A stretch of 64,000 bases of DNA from assembly GCA_011503125.2 (NCBI GenBank), contig WWBZ02000062.1:3100001-3164000 (forward strand). Direction: 5' to 3'. The notes under the pieces were generated by a model. That model was not told the DNA's origin. It did no database searches and saw nothing but the letters and a program-made list of their open reading frames with translations. A program made the position numbers and the translations under genes. Positions 45,125 to 55,645 of this stretch are shown here, piece after piece. Every line of letters starts with the position of its first letter. The stretch's first letter is position 1. Source of the stretch: Botryosphaeria dothidea (Eukaryota > Ascomycota > Dothideomycetes > Botryosphaeriales > Botryosphaeriaceae).

Positions 45125-45676
45125 ATACCGAGCGACGTATCTTGAGGGACAGAGTGCAGGTCGAGGGTAAGAGCATTGGTGTTGGGGCTGGGATGGGAGC
45201 GTGGGTTGGTTTAGATGTTGCGGGAGTCTCTTCCCATGAAATCAACCACCAACACCTGGTTTTATCTTAGTGTTGGCGAAGTGGCAATACCGTGCCGTGG
45301 GCAAACTATTGGACTTACAAATCAATTTCAAAATTCAATGAGGCCCAAAAAACATGCTATTACTGAAAAACGCCACAAGCTCACCATTCCTCTTAAAATG
45401 ATTCGGAAGCACACATCATATGAAAGGTATCAGAACTCATAAGTAATCATTATCATGCTCATCAACATGCACATGTGAATTCCCACTGCGAAGAGGGGAA
45501 TCAGGCCATGTATGCAACCACCTCGACCGATCGCCTTTCTCACCACACCTCTTCCCCACCTCTTCCGATTTCCCGCACCACATCAAAATTTCTGACCATC
45601 GAGAAGTTCCTAACGCTCACGCACCGTTGCCCGATAGCGGCAAAGCCACTCGACAAGAAGTCCGCTCCACAGCTAC
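45125..45676. other. Intergenic between convergent genes
   Basis: Short AT-rich stretch between the stop codons of the 42791 gene and the BIM1-like gene. No coding frame is supported. Confidence 0.45.
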
Positions 45677-46703
45677 CTACTGATGCGACCGCACGCTCGC
45701 TTCCTCCACCTCTTTCGGGGTGACCGCCGCACCCTGTGCCTGTGCCTGTGCCTGTGCCTTAGCCGCAGCCCTCTTCTTGTAGAACCAGAAGAAGACGCCG
45801 GCGCCGATGATGGACAGGCCGCCCAGGATGGTTCCGATAGCGATGCCAGCCTTGTCGGCACCCGACAGGGACGACGAGCTGGACGAGGACGAAGAGGAAG
45901 AAGACGAGGAGTCAGACGTCGCGCCAGTAGCGGATGCGGTGCTGCTGCTAGCAGAGCCGGTTGAGGAAGACGAGCCCGAGTTGAAGTCGGAGGCAGTCAC
46001 GTTGAAGCACGGGACTTGGGCATCAAAAGCTGCGGCCTCGACGAAGGTCTGGGAAAGGAAAGTGAGTTAATGAATGAGAGCCTAGAAGTGGATGGGGAGA
46101 TGGTAGGGGATTTACAATGTCGGCGCAGGCGTAGAAAGTTTCGTTCTTGCCATCATCGTACGAAGACCAGTACTCGAGTTGGATGGTGGCGTTGGTGCCG
46201 GCGGAAGCAGTGTCAGGGAGATCCTCGAGCTTGTAGCATTGGTGGCCCGGCTGAACAGAGGAGATGTTGCTGACGACCTGCTCGGAGAATTCAGTCTCGC
46301 TGGTAGGGTCTACGGTATGTCAACGCTTCGTTCAACACGCTTGGGGAGACAAGTGACATACTGTTGCCATAGGCAATGTGGAACTCGACATTCCAAGCAT
46401 CGTCTGCGATGGTCAAGGCAACGGAACCCTGGTCTGTGGGGAAGAGAAAGTGTCAGTGATTGGCTTGAGTCAGACAGCTTGAGTCTTACCCAGCGGGAAC
46501 TCGGTTCGGTTCGTCACTCCAGCGCTGCTACCACAAGGAGCAGTGTTGTCCTGCGAGGCATTCCAAGGGCGGTCAGAAGGCCAGAGGAAAGCGACAGGTC
46601 CCATGACAGTGCCCTCAGCACCAGCACCATGGACTTCGGCACCAGAGACCAGCTGCTGGAGAGCGCAGCCGGTGAGAAGAAGAGTAGTAGTCTTGGAGAA
46701 CAT
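45677..46703 (-). CDS. BIM1-like (X325) copper-binding surface protein, 283 aa
   Basis: Exons in coding order are 46703-46490, 46433-46362, 46309-46116 and 46048-45677, joined in frame. A signal peptide (MFSKTTTLLLTGCALQQLVS) is followed by GAEVHGAGAEG, so a His lies at or near the mature N terminus, as needed for the copper site of LPMO-like X325/Bim1 proteins. Family blocks follow: MGPVAFLWPSDRPWN, DNTAPCGSSAGVTNRTEFPL, LTIADDAWNVEFHIAYGNN, PGHQCYKL, QLEYWSSYDDG, ETFYACADITFVEA and VPCFNVT. After a Ser-rich linker comes a transmembrane segment (AGIAIGTILGGLSIIGAGVF) with a basic KKRAAAKAQ tail, so it is anchored by a membrane helix instead of the GPI signal of many relatives. Family members take part in copper acquisition; they are not known to cleave polysaccharide. 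Confidence 0.88.
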
Positions 46704-47724
46704 TTTGAGGGATGTCTCTGGGAAATGATTCACGGTGAAGGCTTGGCTCGGAAAGGTAGATGAGGACCGTGTGGAAGCAAGCTCTCGGTGGTGAGAGCCG
46801 GCGGTAGATATATGCGCTGAGTGGGGCTTGTTGTGGTGGTGGGCGGCTGCTGGAGCGAAGATGCGATCGAAGGCGATTATCGCCTGGGCGGGTGCAACCT
46901 TGGCTCGTCTCGTCGCGCATGCTGGCTTCGAGGATACCCTGCAGCTTGGTGGTATTGGCAGCTACAGCGCTGTCTTTCGGGCAGGCTCGACCGCGGGGAC
47001 GATTGGCTGGACGAGCACCGCTCGCTTAGCACTTCCCTCTCCTCTCGGGCGCCGTCACTGCTGCACCGAACCACCATCGCGCTCTCGCCGCTTGGCCATC
47101 AACCTGCCGTCTCCAGCCCGCTCGTATCGCTGCTACCGAGCCTGCGCTAATGCACCAACTGGGAGCAACCGCCGCCGGCTCGTGAAAGTGAGCCATGTTG
47201 GCAAGCCGGAGCTGCCAGGCGAGCGGATCTGATTAGATCATCTGATAAGACTAAAACTCTGATCATCCGATATCGTCGCCGAGCCGGCTCCACCTGCTCC
47301 AGCTCCATCCAATCTATGCACCATGACAAGTGACGCTGCTCGACCGCCTGTCCCATCCCGGCGACGCCTCTTCATGAATCTCCCGCTCCAGCACAGCGTC
47401 CAGTCCCTGATCTCGCTCCGTCTTTCTCGTTCGGGCTGGCTCCGTCGGAAATCCGGCCACTATGGCTTGAAGGCTCCATGAGAAGTTTATGCCACACTCT
47501 CCACCGCTGCTTGCACTCTCGGATCGGGCATGTCGGCCATAACCTAGCTCCGACAGCCTTCCCGAGCCCTTGGTCGTGCCTACCGCTTGCAGGGAAACTT
47601 ACCGCTTGGCCTTTTTTGTGCACCTGCCATATAAACTGGTGACCGCCAGATGATCTCCGGTCCCGAAGTACTTCCTCTCCACGCCTATTGACCACTCCAT
47701 AATAGCTTCACTTCGTCCTACACT
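46704..47724. promoter_or_regulatory. Divergent promoter region of two surface-protein genes
   Basis: About 1 kb separates the ATGs of the BIM1-like gene (minus) and the GPI-type gene (plus). No coding frame is supported inside. Shared regulation is possible but not shown by the sequence. Confidence 0.45.
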
Positions 47725-48440
47725 ATGCTTGCTAAAAAATGCCTTCTCGTTGGAGCCATCCTGCTCAACGCCGCATCCGGCCTTGTCTTCGACCCTGACT
47801 GGCCTCTTGGTCTCATCCTCAAGCGCCAGGATGACATGTCAGAGGCTGAGTACAACTGCCACGACAACTGCGGTAAGCCATTGTGATGCTGTACACCAGA
47901 TCAATGCTCATTCCTCACAGGACAAGCCATCATCGCCGGCCGCGGTAGCGACCCGTGCAATGAAGAGACCTTCAAGCACGACTACGATGCTTGCCTCCAG
48001 TGCGCCGGCTCCGACAACGTGAACATCTGGCAGTACTACGGCGATAGCCTCACCAAGGTCGCCTCTTCCTGCGGTTACTCAACCACTCCTGCTTCCGGAA
48101 CCCAAGCCGCCGTGTCCGCCGCCATCACTGCTTCTTCGGCCGCCTCGACTGCTGCCAGCACCCCTGCCGCAGCTACCCCGGTTACCACCCCAGCCTCGAA
48201 CTCTACCGTCTCTGGGACTTCTAGCTCGACCTCCGCTGCTGCTTCCACTGCTGCCGCCACTGCTTCATCTACCGTACGTCGATGTTTTATCTTGCTCCTG
48301 TCTCGTCACTGACATTAGATTAGAGCTCTTCTACCGCTGCTTCGGCAAGTGCTACGGGTGCGGCAAGCAGCGCTGCCATTGGCTGGGCCTCGGTCATGGG
48401 TCCTCTTTCCGTGCTGGGCTACTTCGTGCTTGGCTTCTAA
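47725..48440 (+). CDS. GPI-anchored Cys-rich cell-surface protein, 205 aa
   Basis: Exons 47725-47872, 47921-48273 and 48324-48440 join in frame. The introns (48 and 50 nt) have GTAAGC and GTACGT donors and CACAG and TTAG acceptors; the second acceptor is the inner of two TAGs seven bases apart, chosen by frame. A signal peptide (MLAKKCLLVGAILLNAASG) is followed by a compact Cys module: CHDNC, SDPC, YDACLQC and SSC, giving six Cys after the signal. A long Ser/Thr/Ala stretch (about residues 105-180) and a C-terminal hydrophobic segment (GWASVMGPLSVLGYFVLGF) after SSAA fit a GPI signal. Length and layout match small fungal cell-wall or effector-like proteins. It is not CFEM by spacing. Function unknown. 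Confidence 0.8.
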
Positions 48441-48585
48441 TTTCCCTTTACTTAAAATATGTCTCAATTGTGTTGAAGGAATAATGATAATGCTGTTGCT
48501 CGTTGTGTGCGATGTCATTCGAAAATACTCCCCCGTTTAAATATTGTTGTTGCGCGCCGAATGTCTTGCGCGTATCCCTTTGTGT

Positions 48586-50469
48586 TTAATCACTACCGCC
48601 CTGTCTGCTTTCTTGCTTCTCACGTGGATTCCCACCACGCTGCATGATCGGCGAGTCCTGCATCTTCGACCAATCGTGAAGCATGTACGTATTCTCGAGG
48701 GATGTCCTGACCTCATCGCCAGCCCGATCTATCATTTCAGCCTGATATTCGTCAATTGCCGCCTGCCATGTGGTCTCTCCGGCGACTGCTGCCTTGAGGC
48801 ATTTGGTAAGCTTGGAAGCATCCGCAATGCCGTGGTTCAGCCCTTGGCCGCGCTCTGAACAATGTGTCAGCAGGATTCCACGTTCTTCATAGCTCGTCTG
48901 AATGTAGGAATCACGCCGATCTGGGAAGTTGAAGCACCCTTTCGAGAAGCATCTCCTCCACAGAAGTACATCCCGAATCCGTTCATTTACTTGCACACTC
49001 GCCATCTCTTCCCCCACAGCTCCAGTGCAGCACACCCCCTACTTACTCTTCAAGGAAAAAAGGCGCTGAAAAAAAAAAAAACAGACAGAAAGAACTCACG
49101 GAAGGTCATCGGATGCGCCGCATCGCCCGCCAGCACAATCCTGCCGCCCTTATTATCCCAAGGCACCGGCTCCCAGTACGATAGCCTATTCTCATACACC
49201 TTCGTCCCTTCCGGAATCCACAGATTAGCGCTCCGAAACGGCTCTCCAAACGTCTCAGCCCTCTTCTTCAGCCCCGCCAACGACACCACCTCCTCGTCCT
49301 CGTCCCCCCTCCGCCACGTCGTCTGCAGCTGAAACGTCCACGTCGCGGGGTCGTCCGGATCCGGCACGTCCTGAACTGGCTCAACTCGTCAGCGTTTCCC
49401 CAAAAACACGTGAAGGGCGGAGAGGCGCGGTTACTCGAGATCCACAGCCAGTAGCCGTCCGGATGTATCCCCATCGCCATGACCGGATGCAGCCCACGCA
49501 CGAAAGCCGCCTTCGCCGCGTCCCCGTACCGCACGTGCAGGTTCACCGCGCGGAATGGCACGCTCGCGGCGCGCCCGCGCTCGGCCCCGAACAGCTGCGT
49601 CCGCGCGCCGCTCTGCGCGCCGTCGGCGCCGATCAGCAGCGTGCCCGTGGCGGAGGAGCCGTCGGCGAAGGTGGCGGTGACGGTGGCGGCGGAAGGGTAG
49701 GTGATGTGCGAGAGGGATTTGTCGTAGGCGACGGCGATGCTGGTGGCGCAGTGGGCGCGGAACTTGCGGCGCGAGACGCGGTACATGCGCAGGAGGGGCA
49801 CGTTTTTGAGGAGGGCGCCCGTCGCACCGTTGTAGGTGGGGAGGACGCCGGGGTCGGGCGGCTCGAAGTATGGGTCTGCGTTTGGGGTGGTTAGAGGAGA
49901 GGGTGGTGTCGGTGCGGGGTGTTCAAAGACTGTCTTGCGGAGTCGGGGGACGTACCGACGGCGGCGGTGTGGATTTGATTGTAGAGCTCGTCTGGCAGGC
50001 AGTCTTGGAGGAGAGGTAGGCCCCATTGGATGGACATACCCCATTCTCGCGGCCGGCAGTGCGAGGCTGATGGCTCGGCCTCGAAGACCGTGCAGGGGAT
50101 GTTGTTCTGAGCGTTACCATGTCAGCTGTGCGTTTGATGTTGGAGCTGAGTTTTTTTTTTTAAATACTTTCTTGAGGCCTTGGGCAATCAGTAAGCCGGT
50201 TATGCCTGCGATATGTAGTCAGTGTTGATGCGGCGCATTGCCGGCGGAGTTTGCATTGATATTGGGGCAATTCAGATGGACTTGAAAACTACTGCAGCAT
50301 TCTCTGCGCATGAAAGCTGGGATTTTCCGGCTGCATAGCTTTGTTTGTGAACCATTGCAGTTGCACACAGTATTTGAAGACTTCGGTTGTGGGCGCAGGC
50401 GAGGTAACAGCAGCAGCAGCACTCACCAGCGCCAATGATAAGCACATGCGGAGTCTGTTCGCTCCCCAT
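48586..50469 (-). CDS. FAD-dependent monooxygenase (PHBH fold), 405 aa
   Basis: Exons in coding order are 50469-50427, 50205-50168, 50106-49956, 49875-49435, 49375-49100 and 48854-48586; all phases close, giving 405 residues. The N terminus has the dinucleotide-binding motif HVLIIGAGITGLLIAQGLKK (GxGxxG, residues 8-27), then the acidic end of strand 2 (TVFEAEP). LLIGADGAQSGART is the DG motif and VLAGDAAHPMTFQRGQGLNH the GD motif that contacts the FAD ribityl chain. These three motifs define group A flavoprotein monooxygenases, which hydroxylate or epoxidise aromatic and specialised-metabolite substrates with NAD(P)H. No signal peptide or membrane helix is seen. It shares a 372-bp divergent promoter with the methyltransferase gene. 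The introns of 221 and 245 nt are long for this locus, and no extra exon fits them. Confidence 0.88.
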
Positions 50470-50841
50470 GATTACCATCGGAGATTTTCTGAAACGTGGA
50501 AGGGGAAAGGATTGGAGCAGTCATGCACGACGGCGATTCCGTAAAGAGCGTTTCGACTGCGCAACCCCGCCTGAGCGGAAGAAAAGATGAGGGGTGCTGG
50601 CGATGCAGCCCCACAGATACGGCAGAGAATCTCTGACTCTGAATGGCCAGCGCCCAGCCGGGCCAGTCCACGCCGCATGGCAAAAGCAACGAACGAAACC
50701 GTCTCGCGGTGCGGCGCGGTCCACGCTTGCCGCCTCGCCGGCCCCTGCCAAATGGGTCCAGCATCACACCAGACACCTGCCCCGCCGAGCCGCTTCGTAC
50801 TCTCCGATCAACTTTACTTTTAAAGAAACCCATCAACCATT
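50470..50841. promoter_or_regulatory. Divergent promoter monooxygenase / methyltransferase
   Basis: The ATGs of the two enzyme genes point away from each other and are 372 bp apart. Any binding site here could control both. CGG triplets occur, but no clear spaced inverted CGG pair was identified by eye. Confidence 0.6.
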
Positions 50842-52453
50842 ATGACAACTGTGCAACCCGACGACCCTCCTCTAGCCGGCCCGGGTGAGCTTCTGGAGGT
50901 CGATGTGAGTGCTCTAACCCCTCTTCTGGCGTCAGCACTTTGCTGATGTATCCTTATCTCCCCTCTGCAGAATGACAGCTCCTATGCAGATTCCACTACG
51001 TATGGCGACCAAGAACTATGCCTGAGCTCGAGGCTCCTTTCCTGAATACTTACTGTTCCCGAAACACAGCTCCAGTGACCTGACCTCACTCGCTTCCTCC
51101 GTCACCCGTGGTCTGTACGAAAACGGCCGCCGCTACCACTCCTTCGGCAGCTCGCAGGTAAGCCGAATTCACTCAACAGTCGGCCGTATCAAAACACAGT
51201 GCTCATTGTCACAAGTATGCCTTCCCAAACGATGACGCAGAGCTCGATCGCCTCGACATGCAGCACGCCATGATGACCCGGCTTCTCGACAACAAGCTTT
51301 TCTGGTCGCCCATCTCCCATCCGCGCAAAGTCCTCGACCTGGGCACAGGCACCGGGATCTGGGCAATGGACTTCGCCGAGCTGTTTCCGGCGGCTGAGGT
51401 CGTGGGCACGGATTTGTCCGCCATACAGCCGTCTTGGTAAGAATCGGGAAGCTTGGGTTGTGTGACCGGGTTCCTGACTCCTTTCACAGGGTTCCGCCGA
51501 ATTGTAAGTTTGAGATCGACGACGCTGAGAGGGATTGGACGTGGCCGGAAGATACGTTCGACTACATCCACAACCGCAATTTCGTCTGCTCGATTCGCGA
51601 TTGGCCGAGGTTGATCGAGCAGTGCTACCGGTAATCTTTCCTCGTCATTCCCTCCTCCTTGATTCTCCCTTTGCTTCTCAGATTACGTTTTGTCTGCAGT
51701 CGTTCAGCTTGTCACTTCCTTCTCCGTGGTATCTCTGACGTTAACCTTAAATGAGCCCACGTTGAATTTACGATAAACCTTGATTCCTTATCATCTGCAT
51801 CCTTCAAAAGGAACTAAAGCACTTAATTCTTTTTTCTTCATGCATATCCCCCTTTCTAAATTTCTTTTTTCATCTTCGTAATTCCTCCAATCTCATCATC
51901 AGCGCTGCTAATACACACCCGCAGACATGCCAAACCAGGAGGATACGTTGAGTTTCAAGAAAAACACCCCTGGATCATCAGCGACGACAACACCCTAGCC
52001 CCCGACTCGCCCCTTGTCCGCTGGTCCGAGCATTTCTTCTTGGCCGGCGACAAGTTTGGCAAGCCCCCGGCCTCTCCTCGCCACCTGAAGACCTGGATGG
52101 AAGCCGCTGGCTTCGTCGACGTCGAAGAGCACGTCCTCAAGCTACCGATCGGCCCGTGGCCGAAGGAGCAGAGGCTCAAGCAGGTCGGTGCTTTTGAGAG
52201 GGTGAATATGGATGAGGGAATCGAGGGTTTGACTCTCATGTTGTTCACGAGGGCGTTGGGATGGAGTAAAGATGAGGTGGAGGTTTTTCTGGCGCAGATC
52301 AGGAAGGAGGTGAAGAGGAAGGATGTGCATTCTTACTACCACTTGTGAGTTCCCTCTGGTTTATTTTTCCTTTGGTCGATGTTGCAAGCTGACGGATATG
52401 TCTTCCGTTGCTTCAGTTACGTCGTGTATGGCAAGAAGCCGGAGAAAGCATGA
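50842..52453 (+). CDS. LaeA-like SAM-dependent methyltransferase, 332 aa
   Basis: Exons 50842-50904, 50971-50999, 51070-51157, 51216-51436, 51490-51630, 51925-52344 and 52417-52453 join in frame to 332 residues. The N-terminal part has the block typical of this family (SSVTRGLYENGRRYHSFGSS, then FPNDDAELDRLDMQH). SAM-binding motif I is KVLDLGTGTGIWAMDFAE (about residues 109-126), followed by VVGTDLSAIQP. Later come FDYIHNRNFVCSIRDW and KPGGYVEFQE, and the C terminus is FYVVYGKKPE. LaeA-like methyltransferases occur as global regulators and, more often, as members of specialised-metabolite clusters; here an enzyme role is as likely as a regulatory one. Intron 3 uses an AAG acceptor at 51215 because the nearby CAG would bring a stop. 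Intron 5 is 294 nt. Confidence 0.88.
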
Positions 52454-52537
52454 TTGCGGATTAAGGAAACAATTTAGACGACAGGCGCCATACTGCTAGG
52501 TAGCCACTTCGACAGCCGTACCTCCCTAATCCTCCCT

Positions 52538-55245
52538 TCAAATAATCTCATCAAAGTTACCAAACAGCTCCTCCCAGTCCAACGGTATGTACTGCAAATT
52601 AAGCCCCGGGAAGTCCCAATCGAAAGAAAACTCCTTCGGAAGGTACATCCGAAAATCCGCTTCCGCCTGGGTGCCCTCCTCCTCGTCCCGCCCCACCCTC
52701 TCCTCAACACCGCCTCTCCCACCCTCACCGCCACCACCGCGCTGCGCCCCCGCCCCGGCAACCCCTCCAACCGGACCCCTTCCCCTCGCCGCATCCGCAT
52801 CTCCCCTCACCCTCGCCGCCACCGCCATCTGGAACTTCTCGACGCTCGTCTCCAAGATGCCAAAGTACTCGGCCTCCTGACCGTTGCCATCATCCTCGCG
52901 GCGCCCGCCTCTTCGCTCCCGGCCGGGCGGGCGTACCCCCTGCTGGGCAACGACGACGACGACGACGACGCGCCGCAGCTCCCGCGCCACGCGCCGCGCC
53001 TCGCCGCCCAGCTCGACCAGCCGCCCCACCGGGTCGCCCAGCAGCAGCGCGAGGCGCAGCGTGAGGAGGACCGAGAAGGCGAGCTTGGCCCACACGAAGG
53101 TGGTCGCCCAGCGGAAGTGGGCGAGGTAGGGCGGGCAGGACGAGGACGAGGAGGTGCCTCCTCCGCTCGGGAGGTCGGCCGGCGTGAGCAGCAGCAGCGC
53201 CATGTGCGCTTCGGCGGCCTTTTTCGCTGCAAGCACGATGCTGCGCTGGTGGTCGGTCAGGATGGCGATGTTGGCGTGGCCGGGGCCGAGCTGGGCGGAG
53301 AGGGCTTTGAGGTGGGCGTTGATGAGGGCCCATTGGTGTTGAATTTGGAGGTTGATGATGTTGAGGGCGTGTTCGTGGGCGGCGGTGGCGTTTGAGGAGG
53401 ACGAGGAGGACGAAGAGGCGTGGAGGAGCTCGGTGCGGGCGAGGGCGGTCCAGTCGGCGAGCCAGAGGGAGAGGTCGAGGCGCGCGTTGCGGAGGGTGGT
53501 GGCGACGTGGTGTTCGGGGAGGGTGGTGGCGGTCATTGGGGAGGGAGGGGAAGACGAGGAGGCGGTCGTTGTTGGTGTTGGTGCGGTGGGGGAAGCGGGG
53601 GTCAGGGAGGCGTGGATGTGGGCGCGGAGGGAATTGAGCTCAACTTGGGATCTGGGATTGGGGGGTCTTCGGGTCAGCGGTGCCTCGTCCTTTCCCCCCC
53701 CCCCCCAAATTTTGGCAAGGAGAGATGAAAGCGGAAGGACGAACAGGAGACGGAAGTCTATTGCGCTCCGGAATGGATGGCTGAGGAAGCACCGGAGGCG
53801 GCGTGGGTTGGGAGAGCTGGCTATGCCGGACGTCTTTCCACCGTCGAGACTGAAGCTAAGAGGAATTTAGTTTATATATACATGTGGGAATTGGTTAAAG
53901 GTAGCATACATTTTGTCCAGGATGTAGACGCCGCAGCAGACGCGCGCCATCTGGAAGAGAACCCGGTCTTCGTCGCTTGCGGAAAGGTAGTTGGTACCTT
54001 CTCCGGCCATTCGCGTCATCATCTGCTCGACGGCGTCGGGCAGCTTGAGTTCCTGCGTCATCCACAAGGCGAGATCCATGAACAGCCAACTCTTCTCCCA
54101 ATAACAAGCCAAGACGAGGAGTGCCTGAACCGTTTCCACCGAGTGGACCGTGAGAGATGACAGAACGTGAGTAGAGACGCGTTGACGGAGGTGACGATGC
54201 ATCGACTGGTATTGCGGCGAGTTCGAACCGCTGTAGATCTTGCAGCCTATGGCGAGGATGACGTCGAAGAGCAAGCTGCTCCGCTCGCGGACGGACACGA
54301 AGGTGTCAGCGTTGGAGAAGATGGGAATGAGACGATCCTGCAAGAAAGGGGCTCAGTGAATTGTCGCTTTTGAAACTTCTCTCCTCGTTGATCTGTTGTC
54401 TTACACTGCCTTTGAAGAAACAATTGAACCACTGCTCGGCGTCCCGGATTGGAGCGATTCCCCCAGCTACGGCGTCAGGTAGGGAGAATCTCTGTATGTA
54501 GAAGGTGGAGCTTCCATGCCCGCAGTCGTTTCGTCCGCAATGTGAGATTTCCTGTTGGGTGCCTGTCCATAAGCAGGTTGCTCGTTCGATTTCGTACGTA
54601 TCGCCGGACAAGTTTTGAGGAAGCGGGAATGCTCCAGAGAGGTTGGCGGACAGGAACTCTCCATTCTCCAGCGAAGCATCATTCTGGAGGGTGGCGTGGT
54701 TCTGCTGTCCGATCATATGGTCAAATGGGCTTGTCTGAGCAATCGAAGTGGCCAGCGATTCCGTCGGACTGGCCTGTTGGTTGATGTCGCGGCGGTTGGA
54801 AAGAAGTGCCTTGAGATGGGCAATCTCGTTCTGGAGTTCTTCAAATTTCCTTTGCGTCGACCGTCAGTCTTGAACATTGTGCTGGCCCGCGAAACTCCAA
54901 CGACTGACTCGGCATTGGGGTCCTTTGGAACCTCGAAATATCGACATGGGGTCCTGAGTTTGGAACATCTATGCTCGATCAGTTCGATGCACTCTCGCGG
55001 CATGAAGAGTGGCGGCATCTACCGTGTACACGATGGAAGTTGCCTGTCGCATTTAACCTATGCGGCTCAAGTATTAGCATGCGCGCTAACGCATAATTGT
55101 GGGTGCAGCATGGGTCATCTTACTTTGGATTTACGGCAGCCAACACAGTTTTTCTGTACATGTCAGACAGCCCTGGCTGTGGTGTGCCTTGACCTACTGA
55201 GGTTCGCCTCCTTTTGGCGACGATGATAGACGGGTCGTCCTCCAT
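52538..55245 (-). CDS. Zn2Cys6 fungal-specific transcription factor, 787 aa
   Basis: Exons in coding order are 55245-55198, 55153-55124, 55057-55023, 54968-54909, 54849-54405, 54337-53910 and 53855-52538; every phase closes. Residues 19-46 form a perfect binuclear zinc cluster: Cys at 19, 22, 29, 36, 39 and 46 (CX2CX6CX6CX2CX6C, starting NCVGCRKSKVKC). It is followed by a coiled-coil-like linker (KFEELQNEIAHLKALL). The middle region carries the Fungal_trans-type helices (FSNADTFVSVRERSSLLFDV, VETVQALLVLACYWEKSWLF, ARVCCGVYILDKIFSLD). The C terminus is acidic and aromatic (FSFDWDFPGLNLQYIPLDWE), resembling an activation region. The last exon contains a run of 13 G in sense (53694-53706) read as Trp-Gly4; with 13 it stays in frame. 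The zinc cluster is split over three short exons and is easily missed. It is probably the local regulator of neighbouring genes. Confidence 0.85.
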
Positions 55246-55645
55246 TGCGTTCGGCTCTTTGGTTGATCCCAGCTGGTTTGGAGATTCTCAATAGATTGCA
55301 AGCAAACGGTAAGCGGGACCCCTGGTGATGTACATCGTAGTGCGGCGTGGGGAATTACTTGCGGAGTGCGGAAGTGCGGGGACTTCGGAGAAGCTCGGCT
55401 CCAGACATCGGCAAATCCTGGAGGATTCCGAAACCGCTATCCGATGGGCAGTATAGTCCTCGTGGCAAATTGATGGAACATCGTTCGCAGATTTGGGTAA
55501 TAGATGAGCATGTCATCGTAACACATAGGAATTTGAAGTAATGGCCAGGGCACAAAGGTTCCAATTCCCCGTATATACAGTCCATAAATTATTTATCATC
55601 ATCTTCCATTAACGGAAATCGCTATCGCTGTCGTATAAACATTGA
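55246..55645. other. Intergenic between TF promoter and MFS 3' end
   Basis: About 400 bases hold the promoter of the Zn2Cys6 gene and the 3' end of the transporter gene. No coding frame is supported. Confidence 0.45.

Noticed and set aside
48855..49099. Possible 20-nt mini-exon within intron 5 of the monooxygenase (after the T13-CAG)
   Set aside because: Including it would put the conserved RGQGLNH block out of frame.
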